Part shown: in pieces, positions 1 to 6,484 of the stretch
Position numbering within the stretch: position 1 is the stretch's first letter
Layout of the letters: every line of letters starts with the position of its first letter
Assembly: GCA_900768805.1 (NCBI GenBank)
Contig: CAAGEF010000256.1
Location: 1-10,126 of the forward strand
Direction of reading: 5' to 3'
DNA from: Clostridia bacterium
Lineage (GTDB): Bacteria > Bacillota > Clostridia > TANB77 > CAG-508
Length of the DNA: 10,126 nucleotides
Translations under genes and position numbers: made by a program
Notes under the pieces: generated by a model
What the model was told of the DNA's origin: nothing
What the model saw: the letters and a program-made list of their open reading frames with translations, nothing else
Databases searched by the model: none

Positions 1-789
1 AAATATAGCAATAGGATGATTACATGATGGGGTTATTGTATAAAAATACCCATCCCATTTTTTAGGCTTCATATCTATTAACCATTCTAATGGTGTAAAT
101 CTAAATATCCCATCAAGTTTTCCTGTATTACCATCTAAAATACTATATGCTTCATTATCTTTAAATCTTATATGATCAGCCGCAGCATATATAATATTAA
201 ATCCCATACCTTCTAATTTATCACCTAAATATTGCATAACTTGTCTATCATCACTATATGAAGTACAATGAACTAACATAATTGTTCCTTTTGGTACAAC
301 TTTTTTGCTAATTGCATTTGTTAAAATATCTCCAAAATTTTTATACCAATATTTATCTTGCTTAAATAAATCAATAGCTAATTGTGGAAGCAAAGAAGCT
401 TCAGCATAACCACCAGGAACATCACTATTAACTTCACTTATTGCCCATCTACCTTCTTCTGTTGGATGAAAATCATATCTCATAAGACGAATATGTTTAT
501 TAGGATCATAATTTTTCATTTTATTTAATTCTTTGTATATCTTTTTTGGCAAAGCTAAAGGTTTTGCTAATTTAAAATTATTATTTAAAAATTCTTCTGC
601 CTCTATTGTTTCTTTAGAAAGTTTTTCTGTTAATCTTTCTAATTCCTCATGTTCTTCTTTTGTAATAACAAGAACATGTTTTGCTAATGTATTATTATCT
701 AAAAATTGAGGGTCCCATTTATAACAATTAAAAATAGCATCAAGTCTATAATCATTATATTTATTTTTTGGAATAGACAATAATTTCAT
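1..789 (-). CDS. Glutathionylspermidine-synthase-like ATP-grasp protein (C-terminus outside window)
   Basis: The first 263 residues are seen; the reading frame is open to the window edge, so the C-terminal ATP-grasp part is missing. The diagnostic segment is RYDF at residues 104-107, then SEVNSDVPGGYAEAS at 118-132, matching the GSP-synthase family pattern (R-x-DF, then E-x-N-x-D-x-P-x-G). PSCNHPIAIF at 254-263 also fits. Known family members form an amide bond between a peptide carboxylate and an amine using ATP (glutathione plus spermidine in E. coli Gss). Clostridia generally do not make glutathione, so the substrate here is probably different; that is inference. The ATG at 787-789 has a GGAG site seven bases upstream. 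It starts 17 bases after the S1 gene stop, so the two are probably co-transcribed and cytoplasmic. Family assignment is fairly sure, substrate unknown. Confidence 0.8.
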   Translation of the reverse strand, partial: MKLLSIPKNKYNDYRLDAIFNCYKWDPQFLDNNTLAKHVLVITKEEHEELERLTEKLSKETIEAEEFLNNNFKLAKPLALPKKIYKELNKMKNYDPNKHIRLMRYDFHPTEEGRWAISEVNSDVPGGYAEASLLPQLAIDLFKQDKYWYKNFGDILTNAISKKVVPKGTIMLVHCTSYSDDRQVMQYLGDKLEGMGFNIIYAAADHIRFKDNEAYSILDGNTGKLDGIFRFTPLEWLIDMKPKKWDGYFYTITPSCNHPIAIF

Positions 790-806
790 AAATTCACTCC
801 TATAGA

Positions 807-1721
807 CTATTTTATTATATCTTCATATCCATATTCAGCTGAAGTACCTTCCAACTCTTTTATAGATAAACCTATTTTTAATTTTTCTTTGTCGATATTT
901 ATAATTTTTGCATTAACCATTTGACCTAATTGTAATTCATCTTCTGGTTTTATAACTCTTTTTAAAGTAGTTATTTCAGAATTATGAACTAAACCTTCTA
1001 AACCTTTTTCTATTTCTACAAAAGCTCCAAAAGGTGCAAATTTTACTACTTTGCAAGTTACTATATCATTTATTTGATATTTGTTAACTAAAGAAAACCA
1101 AGGATTTTCCCCTTTTTGAGGATATTCTAAACTAATCTTTTTATCTTCTTTATTAAAAGCTTTTATTTTAACTTCTATTTCATCATTTATATTAAATTTA
1201 TCTTCAAGTTTTTCATTTTTATCCCATACTAATTCTGAAATATGAGCTAAACCAGTAACTAATCCTAAATCAACAAATATTCCATAATCTACAATTTTTG
1301 AAATAGTTCCTATATATGTTTTTCCAATTTCTATATTATTCCAAAAATCTTCAAGGTTTTTAATTCTTTCTTGTTTTTGTTTTTCTCTTTCTTCTGCTTG
1401 TTTAATTCTTAACTCTTTTTCTTTTTTAGCATTTTCTCTTCTTTTATATTTTTTATAAGACAAAAGAACATTTCCAAATCCATCATTCCATTTTAAAATA
1501 TCTGCTGTAATTTTATCTCCTGGTTTAAACTCTGATTTAGGATTTTCTTTTTCATCATCCGAATATTCAGCCCTAGGTATAATTCCATCAGCTTTATACT
1601 GAAAATCTACAAAAATTTCTCCTTTGCTAGATATTTGTATTACAGTTCCTGTAACTGTTTTATCACTAATTTTAGAATTAAAAGTTTCTTCATATAATTC
1701 TTCCATATTTTTTTCTGTCAT
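807..1721 (-). CDS. Three-S1-domain RNA-binding protein
   Basis: This 304-residue soluble protein has three S1 (OB-fold) RNA-binding domains. The first, at about 22-91, is divergent (GTVIQISSKGEIFVDF). The second, at about 134-200 (GTISKIVDYGIFVDLG then GLAHISEL), and the third, at about 218-287 (KVVKFAPFGAFVEIEKGLEGLVHNSEI), are canonical. Residues 93-126 between domains one and two form a very charged, Lys/Glu-rich helix, probably a coiled coil. It resembles the short S1 proteins of low-GC Gram-positives, which have fewer domains than proteobacterial ribosomal protein S1, so it may act in translation or RNA turnover; the exact role cannot be read from sequence. The start ATG at 1719-1721 has GAGGG eight bases upstream. 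It lies 28 bases after the membrane-protein gene and 17 before the GSP-synthase-like gene, with no terminator between, so an operon is likely. Confidence 0.88.
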   Translation of the reverse strand: MTEKNMEELYEETFNSKISDKTVTGTVIQISSKGEIFVDFQYKADGIIPRAEYSDDEKENPKSEFKPGDKITADILKWNDGFGNVLLSYKKYKRRENAKKEKELRIKQAEEREKQKQERIKNLEDFWNNIEIGKTYIGTISKIVDYGIFVDLGLVTGLAHISELVWDKNEKLEDKFNINDEIEVKIKAFNKEDKKISLEYPQKGENPWFSLVNKYQINDIVTCKVVKFAPFGAFVEIEKGLEGLVHNSEITTLKRVIKPEDELQLGQMVNAKIINIDKEKLKIGLSIKELEGTSAEYGYEDIIK

Positions 1722-1749
1722 TTTAAATTTCCCTCACTTTATATTAAAT

Positions 1750-2202
1750 TTATTTTTTTAAATCAATTTCATTTTCCAAAATATCAGTTCCTTTTGCTGT
1801 TTTTGGATCTATTGTGTACCAATCAGCTGTACTATTATGATTTTCTAAATTATCATATAATTGAATTATTACTAACCCATCTTGTTGTTTTTCTGATGCT
1901 ACACTATTTGGTCTATATCCTGTTTGTTTTTCATAATAATCAAGAGCCATTTGTTCTAATTCTTCTTGAGTATATTCTTTTTCTGTTTTACTTTCTTGAG
2001 TTTTATTGTTATCGCTTTCTATTTTGTTTTCCTGTAAATTTTCTGCATTACATTCTTGGCTATTAACAGCAAAATCATTATTTGCATTAGAACTATTTAC
2101 ACTAAAAATTATTGTAATTATACTAATTATTAATACTCCTATTATTACTGAAATTAAATTCTTTTGTTCATTATTTTTTGAAGCTCTTTTGTTTTTATTC
2201 AT
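1750..2202 (-). CDS. Short membrane-anchored conserved protein with extracytoplasmic C-terminal domain
   Basis: This 150-residue protein has a basic N-terminus (KNKRASKN), one membrane segment at about 16-36 (LISVIIGVLIISIITIIFSV), and a low-complexity Asn/Glu/Lys/Ser linker at 38-76. A small conserved-looking domain follows at about 77-150 (QMALDYYEKQTGYRP, then VIIQLYDN, then STADWYTIDPKTAKGTD). The positive residues before the membrane segment suggest the C-terminal domain lies outside the cell. The pattern of tyrosines and the Asp-Trp-Tyr-Thr-Ile-Asp string recalls small secreted or anchored clostridial proteins of unknown function; I cannot name a family. The RBS AGGGGG lies about ten bases before the ATG. 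It is the first gene of the minus-strand operon with the S1 protein and the GSP-synthase-like protein. Confidence 0.75.
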   Translation of the reverse strand: MNKNKRASKNNEQKNLISVIIGVLIISIITIIFSVNSSNANNDFAVNSQECNAENLQENKIESDNNKTQESKTEKEYTQEELEQMALDYYEKQTGYRPNSVASEKQQDGLVIIQLYDNLENHNSTADWYTIDPKTAKGTDILENEIDLKK

Positions 2203-2228
2203 AACACAAATCCCCCTTATATTGTTTT

Positions 2229-2257
2229 ATTTTATATCTAATAAATATATATTTCAA
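2229..2257 (-). promoter_or_regulatory. Putative sigma-A promoter of the membrane protein/S1/GSP-like operon
   Basis: On the minus strand TTGAAA (2252-2257) is followed after 17 bases by TAAAAT (2229-2234). Spacing is ideal, but the sequence is AT-rich and other TATAAT-like strings occur nearby, so the assignment is moderate. Transcription would start about 20 bases before the ATG at 2202. Confidence 0.45.
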
Positions 2258-2315
2258 CATATTATATATATTTATTTAGAAAAATACTAAAATATTCCAA
2301 ATCCAATACCAAATA

Positions 2316-2344
2316 TTTACAAAATACCACTATGAGTGTATACT
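2316..2344 (+). promoter_or_regulatory. Sigma-A promoter of the GH5 gene
   Basis: TTTACA (2316-2321), a 17-base spacer, and TATACT (2339-2344) form a near-consensus promoter. The predicted start is near 2351, giving a leader of about 40 bases that ends in the RBS AAGGAGAT (2378-2385), seven bases before the ATG. Confidence 0.7.
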
Positions 2345-2391
2345 AGAGATATATTAATTTATTAAAATTTCTATAAAAAGGAGATGAATTT

Positions 2392-4479
2392 ATGCATAAA
2401 AATTTATTGAGTTTTTGGAAAAAAATTATTTTTGTATCTTTAGCATTTAGTATATTTTTACCACTCTTTTCTTTCAATATTGTAAACGCTAAAGATAATG
2501 GTAATTGGGTTAATGCTTGGAGTTCCCGTTACTATATAGTTGATGAAGAATGCCCTGATAGTGTAAAAACTTCATATGGAAATGCTTTAACAGGCTTACA
2601 AACTATTGATGGTAGTCTTTATTATTTTAGAGCAGATGGTCGTTTGTTATATTCAGATTATGGAACAAACATCTATAATTATAATGGCATTGATTATTAT
2701 TATGAAATTGGAACTGGAAAATTAACACCTTTACTTGAATATACTGGTCTAGTTAATCAATATCAATATACTTTTTATTATATAAATGGCGAAAGACAAA
2801 TTGGTTGGCAACTTATCAATTCTAATACATATTATTTCATAGATAATGGCAAAACAGGTTATGCTCGTGCTGCAACAGGAGATATAATAATTGATGATGT
2901 TATGTGTCATTTTGATTCTACTGGTAAATTTATATCAGCAGATGAAGAAATTGATATGTCGAATAAACAACCAACAATTCATGTTGAGGTACCTGATTAT
3001 AAATACACTCAATGCAATATAACAGCTCAAGAATGGAATAATAAAACCACATATGGATGGAATTTAGGTAATGCCCTTTCTTCTGTTTACGGTAATTGGG
3101 ATAAAACAACAGATACTTATATTAATCAAGAAGAAATGTGGGGACAACCCAAAACATCACTTGAACTTATACAAAATGTTAAATCACAAGGCTTCAATTC
3201 TATTCGTGTTCCTGTAACATTTTATAAAAATACATACCAAGATGAAAATAGTAATTATCATATAAATAAAGAATGGCTTAATAGAGTAGCCGAAGTTGTA
3301 GAAATGTGTCTTGAAAATGATATGACAGTATATATTTGTCCAATGTGTGATTCTCTTGGAAACGGACCTATTGTTTTAGGACAAGATGATGAAACCATGG
3401 AAGATGTTTATAAATACTGTGAAGATATGTGGACAGATATAGCTGAACGTTTCAAAAATTTTGATGGCAGATTAGCTTTTGAAAGCTATAATGAAGTTTG
3501 GATTAAAGGATATGGAAAAACAGTTTATACAAAACTTGGACATGAACAAATGAATAAAATAAATCAAATATTTGTTGATGCAGTTAGAAAAACTGGTGCA
3601 GCAAATAGTGATAGAGTTTTAATACTTGCAAGCTATGGCCATGAGTATGATTATGGTGCATTAAATGATTTTGTATTACCTACTGATAGTGTTCAAAATA
3701 GACTAATTGTATCTGTTCATGAATATGCCCAAGCATTTGATCAACAACTTGATTATATTATGAGACAAATCGCTGATTTTCAAGATAAAATCGGAGTACC
3801 TGTTATAATAAATGAATGGGGCTTTACTGATGGAGTAACTTTATATGATAAAACAATTCAAAAAGCTGCATATGCAAACTTCTCCTTCATATCCAATAAA
3901 TATGGAATTAAATCATATGTTTGGGACAATGGTTCGCTAAACGATTTTGGTTTAATAGCACGTAATAATTTTAATCATAGTGAAAAAGAAATTCTATATG
4001 CAATTACACATCCTAAGGAAAATATTACTACAGATGCTGTTTTAATTACTAGTGTTAATGATTCTCAAATGAATTTGAAATATCGCTTTACTAAAGATAA
4101 TAGCGGTATTGAATATCATCCTTGGTGGGGCTTCCTTGCATTTGGAGAAAAAGTTCATGGTTATGAAATTCCTGATGGTGCTAAATACTTTGAAGCAAGC
4201 ATTTTAAAACACACAACTGATTTAAAAGCAATTCGTTTTGAATCATTTTCATGTAAGTTTTATGATGAAAATGATAATTATATAACTGGAAAAAGCTGGA
4301 AAAATAATGGAACTCTTATAGAAATACCAGAAAATGCTAAATATGTTCGTGTTCTTACATATAATCAATTTGAAGAATGTAAACCAGAGCAAATTACACA
4401 ATGGTTTGAAAAAGGAGAATTGACCTTCTATTGTTCATTCTTACAAGAAGATTATAGTAATATGAGTTATACAAAATAA
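2392..4479 (+). CDS. Secreted GH5-family endoglucanase-like protein with N-terminal cell-wall-binding-like repeats
   Basis: This 695-residue protein has a signal peptide (basic start, hydrophobic 11-30, likely cleavage after VNA at 31-33). Residues 65-181 carry aromatic and glycine-rich units (DGSLYYFRADGRLLY; YYINGERQIGWQLINSNTYYF) like choline/glucan-binding repeats, suggesting cell-surface attachment. A GH5 (beta/alpha)8 domain spans about 208-540: GWNLGNALSS (222-231), SIRVPV (270-275, Arg272), FESYNEVW (363-370, acid/base Glu368 after Asn367), VSVHEY (440-445, His443 and Tyr445), INEWGF (473-478, nucleophile Glu475) and Trp511. GH5 enzymes are retaining beta-glycanases; an endo-beta-1,4-glucanase or similar activity is inferred. 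The usual strand-3 His pair is replaced by Met318-Cys319. Residues 545-685 form an unrecognised beta-rich domain with several Trp. The gene is monocistronic, with its own promoter and terminator. Confidence 0.88.
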   Translation: MHKNLLSFWKKIIFVSLAFSIFLPLFSFNIVNAKDNGNWVNAWSSRYYIVDEECPDSVKTSYGNALTGLQTIDGSLYYFRADGRLLYSDYGTNIYNYNGIDYYYEIGTGKLTPLLEYTGLVNQYQYTFYYINGERQIGWQLINSNTYYFIDNGKTGYARAATGDIIIDDVMCHFDSTGKFISADEEIDMSNKQPTIHVEVPDYKYTQCNITAQEWNNKTTYGWNLGNALSSVYGNWDKTTDTYINQEEMWGQPKTSLELIQNVKSQGFNSIRVPVTFYKNTYQDENSNYHINKEWLNRVAEVVEMCLENDMTVYICPMCDSLGNGPIVLGQDDETMEDVYKYCEDMWTDIAERFKNFDGRLAFESYNEVWIKGYGKTVYTKLGHEQMNKINQIFVDAVRKTGAANSDRVLILASYGHEYDYGALNDFVLPTDSVQNRLIVSVHEYAQAFDQQLDYIMRQIADFQDKIGVPVIINEWGFTDGVTLYDKTIQKAAYANFSFISNKYGIKSYVWDNGSLNDFGLIARNNFNHSEKEILYAITHPKENITTDAVLITSVNDSQMNLKYRFTKDNSGIEYHPWWGFLAFGEKVHGYEIPDGAKYFEASILKHTTDLKAIRFESFSCKFYDENDNYITGKSWKNNGTLIEIPENAKYVRVLTYNQFEECKPEQITQWFEKGELTFYCSFLQEDYSNMSYTK

Positions 4480-4491
4480 ATTATAAAAAAT

Positions 4492-4553
4492 AAAAATGGA
4501 ATACATTCTGAAAACAACTTCATAAAGTTGTTTTCAGAATGTATCCCATTTTT
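4492..4553. terminator. Very long bidirectional terminator hairpin between convergent genes
   Basis: A perfect 20-bp stem (4501-4520 with 4525-4544) closes a 4-base CATA loop. It extends outward after one mismatch (4500/4545) by eight to nine more pairs (4492-4499 with 4546-4553). The outermost pairs are A-run against T-run, so each strand ends in U-rich RNA. It would stop both the plus-strand GH5 transcript and the minus-strand mntA-hepT transcript. Confidence 0.85.
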
Positions 4554-4598
4554 CATATATTTATTTAAAACTATATTGTTATTTGTAATGTTTAACTT

Positions 4599-5000
4599 TT
4601 ATACAAAAATTCTAGCAAAATCCAATAAATCACCTAAATGATTTTTTATAACATCTTCAACAATTTTTACATCAATCTCTTTATAATCATGTACTGCTAT
4701 ATTTCTAAAACCTACCATTCCTTGCATATTTAAAGACATCTCTTTAGTAATAATATTGTTTTCTTCTAATAAAATAAAAGCTTCTCTTTTATTTTGTGGT
4801 AATCCTAATTTTCTTGTTGAAACCACATACATTGCTAAATCTAATACAGCTTCACATGCTCTTTGTAAATTTAAAACTATCATATCCATTTTTCTATAAT
4901 CATTTAAATTTTCAGAATTATTTTCATATTCTTCATTTACTCTGTTTATACATTTTTCAATAGTTTCAAATTTATTTATAACAACAGCTTTATTTTCCAT
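4599..5000 (-). CDS. hepT: HepT-like HEPN-domain RNase toxin
   Basis: This 133-residue, all-helical HEPN/DUF86 protein carries the HepT signature RX4HXY as RNIAVHDY: Arg99, His104 and Tyr106. In characterised HepT/MntA pairs the Arg and His form the RNase site of the HEPN dimer, and the Tyr is AMPylated by the partner MntA, which silences the toxin. The length matches the family. It is the distal gene of a two-gene operon, and its start overlaps the end of mntA by 11 bases. The RBS GGGAGGT lies inside the mntA coding end, seven bases before the ATG at 4998-5000, so translation is probably coupled. All key residues are present, so it should be active. It ends about 45 bases before the shared bidirectional terminator. 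Confidence 0.93.
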   Translation of the reverse strand: MENKAVVINKFETIEKCINRVNEEYENNSENLNDYRKMDMIVLNLQRACEAVLDLAMYVVSTRKLGLPQNKREAFILLEENNIITKEMSLNMQGMVGFRNIAVHDYKEIDVKIVEDVIKNHLGDLLDFARIFV

Positions 5001-5403
5001 AAATTGTACCTCCCTTCTTCACTCTTTCAATTATATCTTGTCTACTTTCATTTAACTCAATAAATTCTCTTATCATCTCAATCTTATATAAGTCATATTT
5101 ATATTCATCATTACAATATAAAACAACTCCGTTCATCAAAATTTCATATCTTATGCTATCATAAATATCTTCACTTTTTAAGTTAATTAAGTCAACATCT
5201 TTTTTTATTAATTGCTGAATTTCTTGTTTTTTTTCAAAAAGCATTTTCTTTTCAGTATTTTCCGATATAAAAGCAATATCTATATCGCTTTCTGTATTTT
5301 GAGAATTTCTACTATAACTTCCAAATAAAATTATTGCTAACGGATTATATTCTTTTATTAAAAATTCTTTAATTAAATTTAAATCATTTGTAATATCTTG
5401 CAT
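4990..5403 (-). CDS. mntA: MntA-like minimal nucleotidyltransferase antitoxin
   Basis: This 137-residue protein of the minimal nucleotidyltransferase (MNT) family has the motif GSX10DXD: Gly28-Ser29, then Asp40 and Asp42 (FGSYSRNSQNTESDIDI). A third carboxylate, Asp71, lies in KDVDLINL. These bind metal and ATP. Characterised homologues transfer AMP to the Tyr of the HepT RX4HXY motif and so act as an enzymatic antitoxin (often called a type VII system). It is the promoter-proximal gene, overlapping hepT, so antitoxin is made first. The ATG at 5401-5403 is preceded by a strong AGGAGGAG site, and a consensus promoter lies just upstream. The C-terminal 40 residues are helical and charged. Nothing suggests decay. 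Confidence 0.92.
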   Translation of the reverse strand: MQDITNDLNLIKEFLIKEYNPLAIILFGSYSRNSQNTESDIDIAFISENTEKKMLFEKKQEIQQLIKKDVDLINLKSEDIYDSIRYEILMNGVVLYCNDEYKYDLYKIEMIREFIELNESRQDIIERVKKGGTIYGK

Positions 5404-5452
5404 ATCTCCTCCTATTTTTTTTCAATAGTTTCCCATTCCTCTTAATTACTAC

Positions 5453-5481
5453 ATTATATTTTTTTTGATTGCAATTGTCAA
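5453..5481 (-). promoter_or_regulatory. Consensus sigma-A promoter of mntA-hepT
   Basis: On the minus strand TTGACA (5476-5481), a 17-base spacer and TATAAT (5453-5458) match the consensus exactly. The spacer begins with the palindrome ATTGCAAT (5468-5475), a possible operator for autoregulation; that last point is conjecture. Confidence 0.85.
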
Positions 5482-5501
5482 ATAATTCTTTATATAAATA
5501 A

Positions 5502-5530
5502 TGCCCAGCCAGCTAAATGCTGACTGGGCA
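5502..5530 (-). terminator. Rho-independent terminator of the lipoprotein gene
   Basis: A GC-rich 12-pair stem with one mismatch (5502-5513 with 5519-5530) closes a 5-base loop. On the minus strand it is followed by a moderately U-rich TTATTTATAT. It lies about 30 bases past the lipoprotein stop and just upstream of the mntA promoter, insulating the two units. Confidence 0.75.
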
Positions 5531-5559
5531 AGGTAAACGAAACATCAAAATTATGGTAT

Positions 5560-6225
5560 TTACTCGGTTTCATATTCTATAGGTATAAGAAATTCATCCA
5601 AAACCGATACAACATGGTAAAAATCTTCATCTGAATATTTAACAAGTACATCATAAACTACTTGCATTTTATTAGCATATACATTACCATACTGCACTAA
5701 GTTTTTTTCAGTAAGTCTTTCCTGAGTTACAGAGCCATCCCCATAAGAACCGCATACAAACATCCATCCATCAATTAAATCTTTGCTGAAACCTTCTACA
5801 GCAAATTTATTCTGATATTGGTATTTATCGCTTATAAAAAAGCCGTCTTGCGATGTTCCATGGTAGGAATCATCCATGTAGTCTTGTGAAAGACCATCAA
5901 GTTGTGGATTTGTAGATTTTAAAGACATATCAATATGAACATGTTCAATTAGTACTGTTGCACCTTCTGGAACATTTGTAACTTCCGCTGTCATGTTGAT
6001 TACTTTGGAGTCTGTTATTCTCCATCTACTTAAATCATAATCGCCTGTATTGTAGGTGGTTATGAATTCAAGTCCCTCAATTTCGTGCGTTTTCTCCAAT
6101 GTACTTCCTTTAAGAGCATTAAGAACCTCTAAGTTTTTCTCTTCAGGAACAGTTTCCACCTCCATGCATCCAGTTAAGCAAAATGCAAACACAACCAATA
6201 ATACTAATGCAAAATACCGTTTCAT
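5560..6225 (-). CDS. Lipoprotein of unknown function
   Basis: This 221-residue protein has a lipoprotein signal: basic start, hydrophobic 5-16, and the lipobox LTGC with Cys20 as the lipidated residue, so it should be anchored on the outer face of the cytoplasmic membrane. The mature part is mostly beta-like (LEFITTYNTGDYDLSRWRI; ATVLIEHVHIDMSL; VYANKMQVVYDVLVKYSD), with no enzymatic motif that I recognise. The ATG at 6223-6225 has the RBS AAGGAG six bases upstream. It is flanked by its own promoter and terminator, so it is a single-gene unit. Its composition differs from its neighbours: 24 of 60 bases at 5701-5760 are G or C, against 15 of 60 inside mntA at 5101-5160. This suggests acquisition from another genome. 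No family assigned. Confidence 0.85.
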   Translation of the reverse strand: MKRYFALVLLVVFAFCLTGCMEVETVPEEKNLEVLNALKGSTLEKTHEIEGLEFITTYNTGDYDLSRWRITDSKVINMTAEVTNVPEGATVLIEHVHIDMSLKSTNPQLDGLSQDYMDDSYHGTSQDGFFISDKYQYQNKFAVEGFSKDLIDGWMFVCGSYGDGSVTQERLTEKNLVQYGNVYANKMQVVYDVLVKYSDEDFYHVVSVLDEFLIPIEYETE

Positions 6226-6251
6226 GATATTCTCCTTATACTTTTAGCAGA

Positions 6252-6282
6252 ATACTAAAATATCAGCATTCTATACTAAAAT
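6252..6282. repeat. Two direct copies of ATACTAAAAT, 21 bases apart
   Basis: Copies lie at 6252-6261 and 6273-6282, two helical turns apart on the same face of the DNA, between the predicted lipoprotein transcription start and its gene. They could be a paired protein-binding site or chance in AT-rich DNA. Confidence 0.35.
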
Positions 6283-6325
6283 GGTACATTTGTTATATTT
6301 CGCTGTACCTACGAATAATAACTAT

Positions 6326-6354
6326 ATTATACAACAATTTTACATAATTAGCAA
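6326..6354 (-). promoter_or_regulatory. Putative sigma-A promoter of the lipoprotein gene
   Basis: On the minus strand TTGCTA (6349-6354), 17 bases, TATAAT (6326-6331). The predicted start is near 6319, giving a leader of about 94 bases in which I see no recognised riboswitch. Confidence 0.6.
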
Positions 6355-6392
6355 AAATTATCAAAAAATGGTAAAACTTTATGATAATTTTT
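6353..6392. repeat. 11-bp perfect inverted repeat in the divergent control region
   Basis: AAAAATTATCA (6353-6363) is repeated inverted as TGATAATTTTT (6382-6392) with 18 bases between. The left arm overlaps the -35 of the lipoprotein promoter, and the right arm lies about 35 bases upstream of the toxin-like gene promoter. It is a candidate operator for a regulator of one or both genes. Confidence 0.4.
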
Positions 6393-6426
6393 AAACAATT
6401 TTTACAAACTTTTGTTTTGGAATGTA

Positions 6427-6455
6427 TTGACTTTTACTTATAAACGCTATATAAT
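6427..6455 (+). promoter_or_regulatory. Sigma-A promoter of the PemK-like gene
   Basis: TTGACT (6427-6432), a 17-base spacer and TATAAT (6450-6455) give a near-perfect promoter. The leader is about 23 bases, with AGGAAG ending 12 bases before the ATG, a slightly long spacing. Confidence 0.85.
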
Positions 6456-6484
6456 TTGGAAAGAATAGGAAGTGATAAATACAC

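Noticed and set aside
1794..2290. Two plus-strand ORFs of 90 and 94 codons with hydrophobic translations
   Set aside because: They are antisense shadows of the AT-rich membrane-protein gene, with no RBS and low-complexity sequence.
2283..2295. 13-base string AATACTAAAATAT shared with 6251-6263
   Set aside because: Low-complexity AT-rich sequence; a match of this length is easily chance here.
6056..6247. 63-codon plus-strand ORF
   Set aside because: Antisense to the lipoprotein start, with no RBS and no protein-like features.
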